The notes under the pieces: model-generated
Told to the model about the DNA's origin: nothing
The model's input: only the letters and a program-made list of their open reading frames with translations
Database searches by the model: none
Shown here: one piece after another, positions 12,797 to 25,194 of the stretch
Layout of the letters: each line of letters opens with the position of its first letter
How positions within the stretch are numbered: the stretch's first letter is position 1
DNA from: Coleophoma eucalyptorum
Taxonomy: Eukaryota; Ascomycota; Leotiomycetes; Helotiales; Dermateaceae
Direction: 5' to 3'
Assembly: GCA_026120035.1 (NCBI GenBank)
Contig: JALRME010000002.1
Location: 2,356,001 to 2,420,000 of the forward strand
Length of the DNA: 64,000 nucleotides
Position numbers and translations under genes: made by a program

Positions 12797-12908
12797 GTGA
12801 TATGTCCCAAATCTGTATAACTGCGCTCTGCAGTCATTCTCGGAATGTGTGGTATGGCAAATAAGAAAGAAATTGGATTCGTTCCAAAGATGGCGCATAA
12901 ATTTGGCC

Positions 12909-13308
12909 TCATTCAAAATTTCGAGAAGTGTCTATACCCCCCTTTCTGTCTTGTGTTAGTACTGTCATATAGAAGTAAGAGACTGTACCCTGAAATCCAT
13001 GATAGGAGTGCTGCATACCCGCCTCCAGCTATACATTTGCAAGGATTGCTTTGGCAATAATCGCACACCTTATCGAGAGATATCGGGTGACCACTATGCT
13101 CAACATACAGTGGATCTGGGTGATAACGAGAGCCATTAGCTCTTAAAAGAATGCCAGTGGAGTTTGCGTCGACTTCATCGAGCAGGTCAGACAATGCCGA
13201 GAACTGTTCGATAGCAAAAGGATATTGTAGTAAATATATCTCGCTGATTTGTTCTGGATGGAATATTCTCCTTTCGCCGTCGAATTGGGCGAGGGCTTTA
13301 AGATCCAT
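12909..13308 (-). CDS. Small CDxC-CxC-GGG family protein, copy C (unrecognised family)
   Basis: Exons 13308-13019 and 12945-12909 on the minus strand give 108 residues. A leucine- and acid-rich N-terminal half (LLQYPFAIEQFSALSDLLDE), probably helical, is followed by VCDYCQSNPCKCIAGG. The intron again starts after the second base of a glycine codon (donor GTATGC, textbook branch TACTAAC, acceptor GACAG), and the second exon adds a short tail, KGGIDTSRNFE. The start is the ATG at 13308; the frame is open up to 13440, so a longer N-terminus or upstream exon is possible. Reading through the intron gives GGGYAALLSW, resembling GGGYVALTNW at the same place in copy A. This may mean shared descent of the intron or an alternative unspliced product. 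Function unknown. Confidence 0.65.
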
Positions 13309-15444
13309 AGTTTGAAATGCTGGTTCAGCCGGCAAGTTCTTATTTATGTAAATGAAGGACTGCGAGCAATGTCCAGATGTTTTACCAAGGTGAGTAAGAA
13401 AATGTATCTCCAGGAGTATGACTAGACTTCTATGAAACACATGAATGAAAAGTGACCTTCAACAGAGGCCAGGAAAACCATATAACAAATGTACAGCAGA
13501 AGGTACTTGTAGTCATGAAATATGCCTATGCCAGAAACAGACCACGGGATGGTGAATCCGGGAGTTGTTGAAGAGAAAAAGAGAACTAGCACATCACACG
13601 AGTAAGAAGGCGGTGGATTCCGAAGCAAGAGGATAACAGCGATGACCGGTATCGTCTACAATTGGCTTGCTGGCCATATGACTGAGAAGAAATGACGCCT
13701 GGAATGTGTCTCTGTTGTACTTCTTATCTTTTCCGCAAAAGTTGATCTAAGCTACATCATCCGGAGCCCACTAATGGATGTGGAGGGGGATGCATGCCGG
13801 ACATTATTGAACCGCTTTCCGATTGTGACCAAAACACCATTGCTTGGTGATATCAGGAGCCAAGCAACTGTAGTAGTTTTGGCTGTATATCATGACTTAC
13901 TGAGCATGATGCTTTATTTAGGTTCGTCACCATTGGTGCAATTCAACATTGACCAGAAAACCTCTGTCTGATCTTGTCCTCTGGTCACCACTGGACAAGA
14001 CGGTTAACCGATCCGTGCGTATGAACATACGTACCAGTTGTGCATACCAAACTAGGACTGGCCATCCAACTGTGTCTTGGAATCAAATGTCACTGCACGA
14101 ACGATCTTGAAGAACGTAAATGTATCTTAAGGCAGGGGTGAGGGCGGTGAGGAAGAATGGAGGATTTTAGCAGCTGCAAGGAAAACGACCAGGACTTTAC
14201 GAAAGTCGAGAGCGCATGCATTAATGTAGAATGCAAGGGGAACCAGTGAGGGCATCGTAGCTGTAGGAACGGAGTTCAACACAGATTGGATAAATGCCGG
14301 CCAGATCAGGACGAAGCGAGTGAGGTGGGGAAGAGGAAGACGTGTGGAGGAGGGGCAACGGGAAAGGTGGGGGAGGGGGATGCGGGAAGGCGAGCCGCGG
14401 GTATACTTGCTACTTGTCTTGAAAGGGCATAAATAAAGTTTGGTGGCTTACTTTATATGAGGATCTACGGTGCTCTGTAACAGTTGACAGTTTTATCCTA
14501 TTTACCTTAAGGTAAGGTAGGTTCTTTGTGTGCCTACCTAGGTAGGTACCTTATATATATATATACATATATCATCTACTTCCCTCCCGCATCTCGCCTC
14601 TTTATAACATCGTCCTACATCAGCTCCAGATTCCACCTATACCGACCACCGTTCTTGATCCAGTAATAGCTCGCCTTCTGATACAATTCCTGTTGCTCGT
14701 CGGTGTGGTCGGAACTGGCCTTGCTAGCGAACATCGACTCATCGCAATCCTGACCCAAGTTGCTGGAATTTCAGCCTCGACATCATTCCACTCCATTTGC
14801 CGCTCGCGAATGTTCACATCCAAGACACCACAGCTTTCATTGCGACCCAATTGGACTCACGCAGCAGCATCGTTCATTACGATCAACAATAATTCACCTT
14901 TTATTAGGTCTTTCCTACCCATATGGAAATAGCTTTTGGGTTCATTTCCCGAAAAATGTCGCGCCTTTCTATTTCAAGCGCCTAATAGCCTGCTAAGAAA
15001 TTTTTACCATACCAACAGATAACCTTCGCACCGGTATCAACCTGAGACTCTGTTGTGTATTTAAATCCCTCATATCCTCGTACATTCATTCGATGTTCTT
15101 CGACATCGGCTTCGACACAGGTTATTCGTAGGCACATCGATCACCTACTATCCCACACCTTCTGCTGCTTTGGTACCACACACCAACACCCAATTCCACT
15201 CAACAACCTTGACGACTGCACTTCGCTCAAACTGGCCAGTAATCAATCACTCATGAGATTTTCAGATGTCGACCACAACCACCATAGGATGAATACTTCA
15301 CCATCGGGCGGCGGAGCGCCGTGCCCCAAGTTATGCCCATTTCCTTTTAAACAGCGCGACCATGCTGCACTCCCTCCTAAATTTGACCAGCAAGGCTGTG
15401 AAGGTTATATTTTGCCCATTACACTTTCAAGACTATCGAAACAA
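13309..15444. other. Intergenic region before the STAND/ankyrin gene
   Basis: About 2.1 kb without a supported gene. It includes a 14-base palindrome CCTACCTAGGTAGG at 14533-14546 and a TA-rich microsatellite at about 14551-14572. The last 390 bases before 15445 are open in the reading frame of the next gene, but look like a leader rather than protein. Confidence 0.45.
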
Positions 15445-17378
15445 ATGGATCCCCTCAGCTTGACCGTGTCAACGTTAACCCTTGGGGGAGTCACTGTCAA
15501 GACAGCCTCGGGCCTTAAGAAGCTCCATGCTGATTATCACGGTGCTGAGCAAGATGCCCGTTTTGTCAAGAACCAACACGAACATCTCCAGGCCAACCTG
15601 AATCAATACAAAGAATTTCCTCACGATGCCTTGAATAGTCACGGGCAGGAAGCACTTCATGAACTTGCGACATCCTGGCCAAAACACCGAGCAACTGACA
15701 CAAGGAAGGAAAGGTTGCACTTTGCAATAACAGGCAGGTCTAAACAGATGGGCGCGATTCGCAAGCTCAAGGAACTTGAATCTTCGGAAATCCTAACGGC
15801 TGAGCTTGAGTCGGTCCGAATACTGTAAGTGTATATGCCGCATCTTTTGACAGAAACCAAAATCCTCACCTTAATAGGACGGAACTTGAAAAGCAGAGTA
15901 TGGAAACCAGGGAGATGACGTGGGTTTGAAGCATCTTCTTCGGCTCGAAAGTTATGATGCTGATTCTCGCAGTACCATCATAAAGACTCTGGTTGAGGAT
16001 CATAACGCTCGCATGTCAGTATTCTCCCCTTCATCAATATGCACGCATTGATCTATCATTAGGATTGGCATTGAGGAGAGAATGTTGGAATTTTCCGCTG
16101 CTCTGTTCCATCATACCCAGACATTACAATATCTAGTGCGCCAGTATGATACTGTAAAGACACCGACCCGGCGCTCAGTCTCCCAGACCTATCCTTTCGA
16201 ATGGCTTGCTCAATATTTTGGACTATTTGCTCGCTTGACAATCTCCTCTGATGAGTCGAATAGCAAGTATAGTTTCATCTTCCGACTCCCAATATTTTAT
16301 ACCTTTACAATTATAGGATTCATGAGGCTTTCTGGAACGTGGCCAACCTTCCATACCGTTTTGGTGCGCCCAAGAAGAATTGTCCAGGACGATGCAGCTA
16401 TTGTCAAGGCATGCGAAACTGGTGACACCTCTACGATACAGGAACTGTTTACTGCTGGATTAGCACATCCCGATGATGTCACGGAGGAGAACTATACACT
16501 ACTTCGGGTGAGTGCCTCCTTGAAAAGCATTATTGTTTATTAGCTAATCGTGGTTCAGCATGCGATACGCGGTGGCCATGAGGAAGTGGTGCAATTGCTC
16601 CTTGAGCAAGGCGCACAGTCCAATTTGACATTCGGAGAGTTTGAAACGTTAGTTTATAAGTACAAAATCATCTGTAACCATATCTGACCATGACTTCGAC
16701 AGGAGCCCCCTAAACAATGCTTTCTATATTGGCAATGTAACAATGATTCGCCAATTGCTTCGGAAGGGAGCTGATATAGAATACATCAACGGCCGTACAT
16801 GGACAGCTTTATCATATCTCTGGGACCCTGTCAGAGAAAATCTTGCAAGCACGCCAGAAATACTACAAATTTGTTATCAGGAAGGCTTCACCGGATGGAA
16901 CCATGGAGACAAAGTCGGATGGACGCCAATCTACAGAGCAGCAGCATATGGAGAGGAGCATCATATCAAGATATTCCAGCGCTTCAGCAAATTGACCGAT
17001 CAAGTGAATCAAAGAACCACTGAGGCTGGCTGGAATCCCATCCAATGCGCAGCAAGATACGGCAATATCTCCACTTTTCAGGCTCTCATCGAGCCGGTCT
17101 ACCACGTTGAATTGCAGCAGATGCTGGACAACCGGGGTTGGACTTTGCTCCATTTGGTAGCTGCAAGTGGTTCCTTCCCATTGATGAAACTACTTCTGGC
17201 TAGTGGCTTGAGCCCAGAAAGTCGGTCATTTCCTTCGAATGAGCTTATGCCACCCGAGTTGGTCAGAAAGATACTAACACCAAAAATGGTGGCTGCACAC
17301 TATGGCTACTTGAAAGAATATGATACCGCTTTCGACGAAATTGTGGGTGCCACTCAAGTACCAAGAGCTGAGGACTGA
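15445..17378 (+). pseudogene. STAND-type N-terminal domain plus ankyrin-repeat gene, probably frameshifted
   Basis: Likely exons are 15445-15824, 15878-16014, 16063-16507, 16559-16647 and 16703-17378. The protein begins MDPLSLTVSTLTLGGVTVKT, typical of the fungal N-terminal domain of STAND/NLR-like proteins, which are often linked to self/non-self recognition. Ankyrin repeats follow (for example HAIRGGHEEVVQLLLEQGA and NVTMIRQLLRKGAD). The exons sum to 1727 bases, one short of a multiple of three. Exon 2 needs one frame at its start (LTELEKQ) and another after about 15902 (YGNQGDDVGLKHLLRLES), consistent with a one-base deletion near 15895-15905. Splicing out 15921-15973 (GTGGGT to CGCAG) would also restore the frame, but would remove protein-like sequence. 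It is either a decayed gene, a sequence error, or a working gene with an extra intron. Confidence 0.6.
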
Positions 17379-19807
17379 TTAGATTCGGCAATGCCTAGGA
17401 TAATTATGAAGCTACTCCCGATGCTGTCTGGACGATATGATATCAAAAAGAAATGTGCGTATATGGGGGAAATGGTCGAAAGTTTGCACAGTTGAAGAGA
17501 GTGTAATTTGACAGGTAGGTGGGGGGGGGGGTGAAACCATAAGTCGTGTTGTGAGGAGTTATCTAGTAATCATTTTTAGGTTCTTCTGGTGAGGGAACAG
17601 AGGAGATTCTGGATGAATAAATTCTGACTGGGAATTTGTCAACAAAATCTAGATTGGTCTAGACTTTGGTATATTATGCTACCTGTTGATCAAGGATATC
17701 CAAAGAGGATTTCATAAGCTGGAACTATTTGACAGAATGGGTTGAGGTACGGGAGGTGCCTCGGTTCTGGCAGCAACTTCTTTCCCGTGTCACAAGGGCA
17801 GACCCAATTTTCGAGCAATCCACTGGCCTAGTAAGCTGACGATAAAGCAGAGACGGAGGGTTTGATCTCCTCACTCGTCCTTTGATTTTGGCAGAAGCCT
17901 TTGATAGCACGTCACACAGCCCAAGAGTTTGCCTTACGTTGGGCTCTCAGAAATATTGTTTGCCTTGAAATGGAAAGATGAGGCTGCTAATGCCATCCAG
18001 GTAGCTTTCCGTGTATAACCGTCCAACGTTTGTTCTAATATGCATCCTGCATGGCGGCCCGTCAGCTTAGGCTCGTTGATAACCAGCCAGTCCAATCACA
18101 TCAAGTCCAGGCTGCAGGATGCATGAGCAAAAACACTCCACGTGAAATGTAAAGCCGGGTCAAGGTGCAGCTGGCAGCCTTTATCAATCAAAAATTGCAG
18201 GAATAGCAGAAGAGCAGGCTCGTTGCCCAGTTTCTTAACCCTCATTGTCTGACTCAGACACAGCAATCTGAACCACAATGCACAAACCCGCTACTCCCCA
18301 CCATTCCAAAGTTGCGTCCACTGAACCTCAGCAGTGTAAAGCAAACACTCTTTGTCCCTTGCTTGAAAAGTATAGCTCTTGCAAGTTGGATAAGCTTTGT
18401 CTTGCACGCTACAGAACAAGCACTCAACGTATATTTCCATCCTGGTAGACCGTCTCAGCATATGGTCAGAGGACTTTTGTGAATCCCGCTACGGCGCAGA
18501 GGGGATAGCCGAGTATGCATGCGGTGCCTTCAGTTAGGCATCGGAAATGAAAGGAAGGCCTGAGCATGCGGGGTTGGGGAGTGTACACTCTCGCTTGGTC
18601 ATGGTGGGGAGGATTGAGTGGATTGAGAGAGCAGTGGTGGAGCAAGCGTAGCTATTGTCACATAAGACAGTGCAAAGAGGGATTTGCAATATTCTTTGGT
18701 AGTGATGGGGGGTGTGGATACTTGCAGAGATGATAGCCTTGAGGTATCTACGTCCTTTTCTCCCGGATACAAATGGGTAGTTATGCCTTAACGAGCTCCT
18801 CGGACCCACCTCCGGAATCTTAAAACCTATAATGGGGAAGTACAAATCTTTGCAACATTTTCGCTGTGATATTCTACCTCGGCGTTGTGAACCCACCATA
18901 TATCTCGCCAACTTATTCCCAGCAGTTTGTTGGTATGCCCGCACTTCCGACTAAGACCAAGATCACCACCACTACTACAAGTGTGGAAGTAAGCGTTATC
19001 TAGTGTCATCTGACTTGCATGCTGCAGAAGATCTGCTGCAGTGACCATTACCTTAGGAATATGACTGCTTGTGCACTCTCATTGTGTGATACATTACTGA
19101 CGGCTCGGTAGTCGACTTCTAGTGTCCCCCCATGATCCCATCCCTCACAATGAAATATCGACTGAGCGTCCCTTCAACGAAGACTTTCTGTTCAAGGATG
19201 AATGATCGTCTCTCGTATGCTTTCTAATTGTGGAAATGAGCTTTTGACGTTACGTTCTCAAATCATTCTTTTATCTACAATCCTGAGAAGGAACTCAAGT
19301 AGCAAGCTGAACAACAGTTGGGAAATCAGTCCCCTTCTGCTACCAATCAGGGAGATGATATCCAAGGACTCAAAGATGTAACACTCCTCAACTTTGCCAC
19401 CAACGTATCCCTTGCTGCCGAGCTAATCAGACATCAAAATGGCTGCGGATCAGAAACAGCCTCTCACATGACTGCATGCTTATATTTTTCCCGACTTCAG
19501 ATTAACGGGTAACTGGAAGAGGATTAGATAGCTCAAACATACGTAGCTGCATCACCAATTTTAGAATTGGCCGTCGGGTAGTGTCATGCCACCGGAAACT
19601 CTCCGGAAATCAAGCGAGCAGCATTTGAGCGTAAAGGGGTAGCGACATCGACCAAGCTTAATTTCAACTCCATCGCTCGACAAACTCAGATCCGTTCAAC
19701 GAAGATGTATATATGATTGCTTTGACTCGCTGACTTTCTGTTCTTCGAGAGTTAGATCCAGGATCAAGAACAGAGGTCAAGTCATTCTTTTTACGTTCAT
19801 CGTCGCC
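17379..19807. other. Intergenic region without a supported gene
   Basis: About 2.4 kb. It contains an 11-base G run at 17521-17531, a likely place for length errors. A 22-codon minus-strand frame in a good start context at about 18531-18598 encodes a short Cys/Pro-containing peptide, but nothing confirms it. The promoter of the secreted-protein gene should lie near its right end. Confidence 0.45.
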
Positions 19808-21162
19808 ATGAAGTTCACACTCGCTTTCAGTCTTTTTGTTTCTTCCGTCTCATCGTCGGCTCTGGGTCCTATCGTCGAGAGGGACTATTGTCCACCGGAA
19901 TATCCTATCGTTCAAGTCTTTGTTTCTACCACGCTCGTTACCTACCCAATTTTTATCAATACCTATATTGACGCTGATACCATTATTAACATCAACGGAG
20001 GTGTCACCATCAACATCAACAATGCGCCCACTAACTTGAGCACGATTGTCACCGGCTCTTCCATTCTAACCTCAACTTCAATCGTCACAAGTATAACGTA
20101 AGTTGATACCATTTCTTTGCTTGAGTGTGGCTAATTAAACTCAGTACAACGACGGTTGTCGTCCCCCCAGCAACAGCAGTTCCTTTCGTCGTCGCGCCCG
20201 TTCCTGCCTTGCTGCAGAAACGTCAGGCCCTTAATGGATATGTCGCCCCAGATGGTACACTCACGCCTAGCTGTGACAGTGCTGCAGTCTACACCCTAGA
20301 GGGTGGGCAATTGCTGAGCAACGGAGCGCCGGTATCTACCAACTCCAACTCGACCAGTCAGATTTTTGCCGGCTCGTCACCCGTCGGTAGTATCTCTACC
20401 ACATTCGGGAATGATAATGGCGTCCTCTCATGGATTAACCCGAATTTCTCTGGTGGAGCTGCATCTTTCTGCTTGGCTAATGGCGTCTTGGAGGCCGTAT
20501 TTACAGCTTCCATCCCATCAGGATGTACGCCTCAGATCCTCGGCGTCGTCCCGGCGTCCAGTTGCATTAGCGTAAGCAACTCCACTTCTAGTTTTGTTGC
20601 ACCAACATCTACCCCCAGTAGTATTGCACCAACTTCCACAGCCTCAAACAATACAGAGTCCACCACAGCCTCAAGCAGTTCCTTCTCCGTCACTCCAACC
20701 GCATTTACTATCCAGATCAGTGGAGTAGGATTCGACGGTGACTATGCACGGGTTGCTGACGTCAACGATACTCTTGGAAGCAGTGTCATCATTGCCTTGC
20801 CTGGAATCGGCAACGCCTCTATTTTCAGCTTGGACGTTACTGGTCACTTGTTGGATGCTCAAGGCGATTACGCCAACCAGGACACCGTGGACCCCTCGAA
20901 TCCATACCCATATGCTGTGTATCTGAACCCTCCAAATGCTGTGGAGGCAAACAACTTCTCGCTGCCAATCTGCTCTTTCGATACCACTGGAGATTTGACC
21001 TGCGCTGAGCCTGACGGGCGTGACATCTTGCAATTCTGCTCTGGGCTTGACGTCTTGTTCCTTGATTCACAACTTTACCCCAACTGCACGGTGGTTACTT
21101 TTACCGGAGGCCCCGTTCCCGGGACAGCGAAGAAGAACAAGAGATCGATCAGATTGATATGA
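19808..21162 (+). CDS. Secreted Ser/Thr-rich protein with DUF7908-like domain
   Basis: Exons 19808-20097 and 20145-21162 give 435 residues. A signal peptide (MKFTLAFSLFVSSVSSSALG) is followed by a short Tyr/Pro and Ile/Asn-rich region and a Thr/Val-rich stretch that spans the intron. A KR dibasic site in LLQKRQ could be cut by a Kex2-like protease. The next module (GYVAPDGTLTPSC through GCTPQILGVVPASSC) matches my memory of the DUF7908 domain of secreted fungal proteins. A Ser/Thr linker rich in NST/NNT sites and a second beta-rich module with paired cysteines end the protein. There is no obvious GPI signal; the C-terminus is basic (KKNKRSIRLI). It is probably an extracellular or wall-associated protein of unknown role. 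Confidence 0.85.
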
Positions 21163-21732
21163 GAAAATTGGGAAATGATTGTAAAATAACTCTTGCGATA
21201 TTAACGAGTGGATTTTCTTGTTCATCGAAGAGCGTAATGTCACCAATGCTTCTGGACCTAATTTTCTTGTAAATAGTATAAGGTCCTAATTAATGGTCGT
21301 AATGCCTTTTTAGAAGTATGCTTCATTTCCTAAGATATCTCCACATTCCTTGGTGAAATTAAGATGAACTCATACCACAGCACCGGAACCCCCTTTCGCC
21401 CATTAAGATGAGGTATCTCATTTCTGAGGCACCTCGATTGAAGCTCGTTATCATATTATGATAGAATTCGTTTCGAAATATGCACTGCCCAACAAATTGA
21501 TCTAGTGGAAGGTATGAAAGAAATGAGGCCAGACGTGGTCGGCTATCGGAAATTTATTTATCCTCATCGCTGCACGGACCACCTCAAGGCTGAAATTATT
21601 GTTAACTTTTTCCGACAGCTTTCAAAGCCCCGCGACAATGATCTCCCCATAAAAGTGTTCACCGAATTCAATTCTCAGTATCCATGCGGTGACGACCAGC
21701 GATCTTCTTGATATCTCTGAATTGGAGTCATA
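21163..21732. other. Intergenic region, 3' flank and Pol III subunit promoter
   Basis: About 570 bases, AT-rich, with no supported gene. It should hold the terminator of the secreted-protein gene and the promoter of the RNA polymerase III subunit gene. Confidence 0.5.
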
Positions 21733-23637
21733 ATGCCTCCAAAAGCTGCCCCCCGTGGAAGAGGAGCAGGGCGTGGACGTGGACGTGGTGGGAAGGCTGC
21801 AGCTTCAACCGCGCCCGAAGGTGAACAACCATCTACTGACACAGGACTTGACGGGACTGCCAGCTCTGCGGCTCAAGCCATCAATGCTACGAGCGCTCAA
21901 CCATCCCCCAATTCGTCTCCCGTCGATGTGCCTACCGAAACACCCGCAACCACTCCGAATCAGCCACCAGTACAACGTGCTCCTAGTTCAAGGGGACGGG
22001 GAGACAGTGCGAGAGGAGCATCAAGTTCGCGGGGAAGGGGTGACAGTACTGCTGGTGCTGCCAAGAGTAAATTCAAGCCAAGGATTATCAGAAGAGATCA
22101 GTCGGAGAGAGATCTTTTGCAACAGCAGGCAGAAAAGAGGGCAGAACAATTGAGAAAAGATGCCGAGTTTAAGGCAAGCAGAGCTGCAAAGGCAATGATG
22201 CGGGGCCGAGGAAGGGGGAGAGGTGATGCTATGGGTAGAGGTACTCTATTAGGTCGTGGCGGTGGCGGAACAGCAAGTGGACCATTTGCGATGGCTCCAG
22301 ATGAGGGTAAGTGAAACTTATGCAGTTCTTGAGCAAGGGATCTAATGGGAGTTACAGTGAAGCGATCTGGCGGAGATTTCACTGGATTCAGTGTCTCCTC
22401 GAGCGGCGGTGGGGGAGGTGGTGGTGGCGGTGGCTCAGGAGGACGAAGCGGAGGCTTTTCGACTTCCAAAGGAATTAAGACAGAAGGTGGTGGATCCTGG
22501 GGTTCTGGCGGTGGCTCTGGTGGGCGAGGCCGCAATCCTGGGGATGACGACTTCTACGAACCAAATTATCCCGATGAAGATGATGGACCGCGAATTGATA
22601 TTGAGCGGATCAACCTGGTCTCTGATGATGATGAGCCTGTTATCACGAATGTGAGCAAGGTCAATAAGGGCAAGGCAGCCTCTGGCAAGGGAGGTTTGCG
22701 ACCTGTTCGATTAGACCGGGTTGAGCATAAGGAAAGAGTCGCAATTGTCAACACTGACTCCGCTGTCAAGCTCCCTGATGATGAAGATGATAAAGATGAA
22801 GTCATGGCCGACAGCAATGCTACACCTCACATTGCGCCACCTGCAGAACCACAACGGGAATGGAAAGGTGTTTATTTCGACGATGAAGATGTCAAGATCA
22901 AGCCCGAGCCAGACGCGTCAGTGGTGCTGGATTCGATTCCATCTCCTGAGTTGAGGAGAGCAGAACTTGTTCCGAGTACCAAATCTGAGATAGTCTCGCC
23001 AGTCGCTAAGAAGACGCGTTCTCACAGCCACAGTAAGAAAAAGAAGGACAAGAAGCCTGTTCTTCAGACCGAAGAGGACAAGGCAGAATATGAACGCCAC
23101 TTAGAGGATGTTGCTATCTTGGCAAACGAATTAGGTGGCTTGCAGGCTGCTAGAGCTGATTCTGACGGAGATATCAATATGGAAGGTGGAGCAGAGGCAC
23201 AAGTTGACCAGAAAGAAGGCCGCCTTTACCTCTTCCAGTTCCCTCCAATTCTTCCACCTTTATGCCATCCTGACGAAGCTGGAGGCGATATCGAGATAAC
23301 TGGGGCAGCATCTCACGAAAACGAGTCCACAAAACTCGAAGGCCAAGAAGAGGAGGTCGTGATCAAGACGGAAAACAAGGACGACGTCTTCCAAGGCCAT
23401 GAACAAATCGTGAGCGAGGAAGGCTTCATTGGCAAACTAATCGTACGGGAGAGTGGCAAGGTAGAACTTAGCTGGGGTGGCACAAGCTTGGTCGTAGGAC
23501 GTGGAGTTGAAACAGGTTTCCTGAGCACAGTCGTTGTTACGGATGACAGACCAGGCATGGATGAGGGTGTTGCCATGGGCATGGGAAAAGTTATGGGCAA
23601 GTTTGTAGTCACACCTGATTTCGAGAAGATGATTTAA
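21733..23637 (+). CDS. rpc53: DNA-directed RNA polymerase III subunit RPC4 (C53)
   Basis: Exons 21733-22306 and 22358-23637 give 617 residues. The N-terminus is Arg/Gly-rich (RGRGAGRGRGRGGK), followed by the conserved stretch KFKPRIIRRDQSERD and a basic helical run. A glycine-rich linker encoded at 22400-22530 and acidic segments with many DDE runs make up the middle. The C-terminal RPC4 domain (GFIGKLIVRESGKVELSWGG, then FLSTVVV and GKVMGKFVVTPDFEKMI) is the diagnostic part. In the Pol III complex, C53 pairs with C37 and takes part in termination and reinitiation on tRNA and 5S genes. The glycine-rich linker makes this copy rather longer than yeast C53. Confidence 0.93.
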
Positions 23638-25194
23638 GGGCAAATGCCTCACAACGAAAGGGTTGGTCGAGATTGGGCATATGGAGTTAAGACGAATAAA
23701 GGAAGGTCCCTGCTGCATAGCTGGAGTGCTTGCATAGCTGCCGGAGTTTTGGCTATTGGGTTATTTTTACATGACAAATCCAATACTAGACATTGAACAA
23801 TTATCTTTAAACCGCTTGGTCTTTTTGTATTTGTGCCCAGAATTTGCTCTGTGTTGTTGTTAACCACCACAATACATAAAAGCCATGTCTAAATGAAACT
23901 ATCTCGGTTGGGGCAAGCCGTTCATGTTTCGGCAAAAGCCTTCGCACCTGAACTTCAGACAGATTTCAGGTACTAGGGCCCTGTGTATTTTGCATAGGCC
24001 TTTCTCTTACGAATTTCTGCAATGGATCGTAAATTAGGATTCGCGGCGCAGTGGCAAAACATTCACTACCCAGCATTTCCTTTTTAATTTCGGGTTATGT
24101 CCGAAGCTTAAAACTATTTCAATTATAGAAATTTTAAATATTCCTATTTCCACGATAATATACTCACTCTCTCATCATCGCTATTTTGGACCACTACTGG
24201 TTTTCATAATTCTTAAATGCTCTTATCACTCGCTCAGATGGCAGTCTGGGATCAAGTCCTGGTGAAGAATATGACGCAGAAGTCTCACCAATTGAGTCCC
24301 CCCCTTGGTACCATATCAATCTAGACGTGGCGGAGGCGATACAAACTATCAGGCACTTCCAAACGTTGAATTCTAAATGTCCAGTTGCAGTCCAGCGGCC
24401 TTATAATGGTACATGGGAGATTCCTACGCGTATGACAACCCTTCATGGGGTATTCCGGGGGCAACGGTAGGAGCACAAGCGACAGAAGCCTTCGCGCATG
24501 CAAGTCAAAAAAGTTAAGCGAGGGCTTCGAGTCATTTACTCGCCAGGCTATCGGCTTGAAGTAGCCAGGCTGTTGAAGTTGCACGTTTGCGGCAGCTTTT
24601 CTCAACCCTATATACAGATGCGGAGAAATGAAACTCTAACGCCCAGCCAACGTCTCATCCCAGGGTAGATTTCTACGGGTTTACATCTCCCTTACGGGCT
24701 ATTGATTATCTTTGTGCTTCGGCTCCTTTATCTGACAGGACCGGACGACAGTCCCAGTAGTATGGGTGGGGATTTCATGTTTATCTCCTTTACTGCACTT
24801 TAGCTAATTCTATGCTATGCCGGCATCAGAGACTGAAAACTTTATTCTCAAACTATTTCTCCTTCGTAATTTAGAGAAAAGCACATGCTGCTTCGGTAAT
24901 GCTTGCAGCAAGATAGCCTGATATGTGCAGATACTGGCTCCCCGAACCTATTCTAGCAGACCACATATCTAAGGCAGTTACCGAAACATTGGCCGCGGTG
25001 TTTGGAAAAGCAATAAAGTTAATTCTATTAGACCCCCCGCTCTGGCCACTGAAGGTGAGAAGGAGATTGAATCGCCGATGAAGCAGGGTTATTTAATAGT
25101 TGACAGCTTATCTTGGAATTTTAACCATGGATGCTCGACGACTGTTCTGCGAAACTTCACCTCATAGACGACCTGCCACGCCAGATCAATCATC
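23638..25194. other. AT-rich intergenic region
   Basis: About 1.55 kb with no supported gene, notably AT-rich at 24060-24220. It covers the 3' flank of the Pol III subunit gene and the promoter of the seven-TM protein. Confidence 0.5.

Larger units (their letters stand above)
10766..12908. other. Gene-poor stretch between copies B and C
   Basis: About 2.1 kb with no supported gene. It holds related short sequence blocks at 11657-11960 with a strong palindrome at 11916-11931, and a perfect hairpin at 12769-12796 just downstream of copy C. Minus-strand open frames at 11863-12517 look like chance frames in GC-rich sequence. Confidence 0.45.

Noticed and set aside
18096..18278. Minus-strand frame with an ankyrin-like look (LLLFLQFLIDKG)
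   Set aside because: No second repeat unit and no ATG; resemblance to ankyrin is probably chance.
18531..18598. 22-codon minus-strand frame in a good start context, Cys/Pro-containing
   Set aside because: Too short, no second copy in the window and no splice signals to support it.
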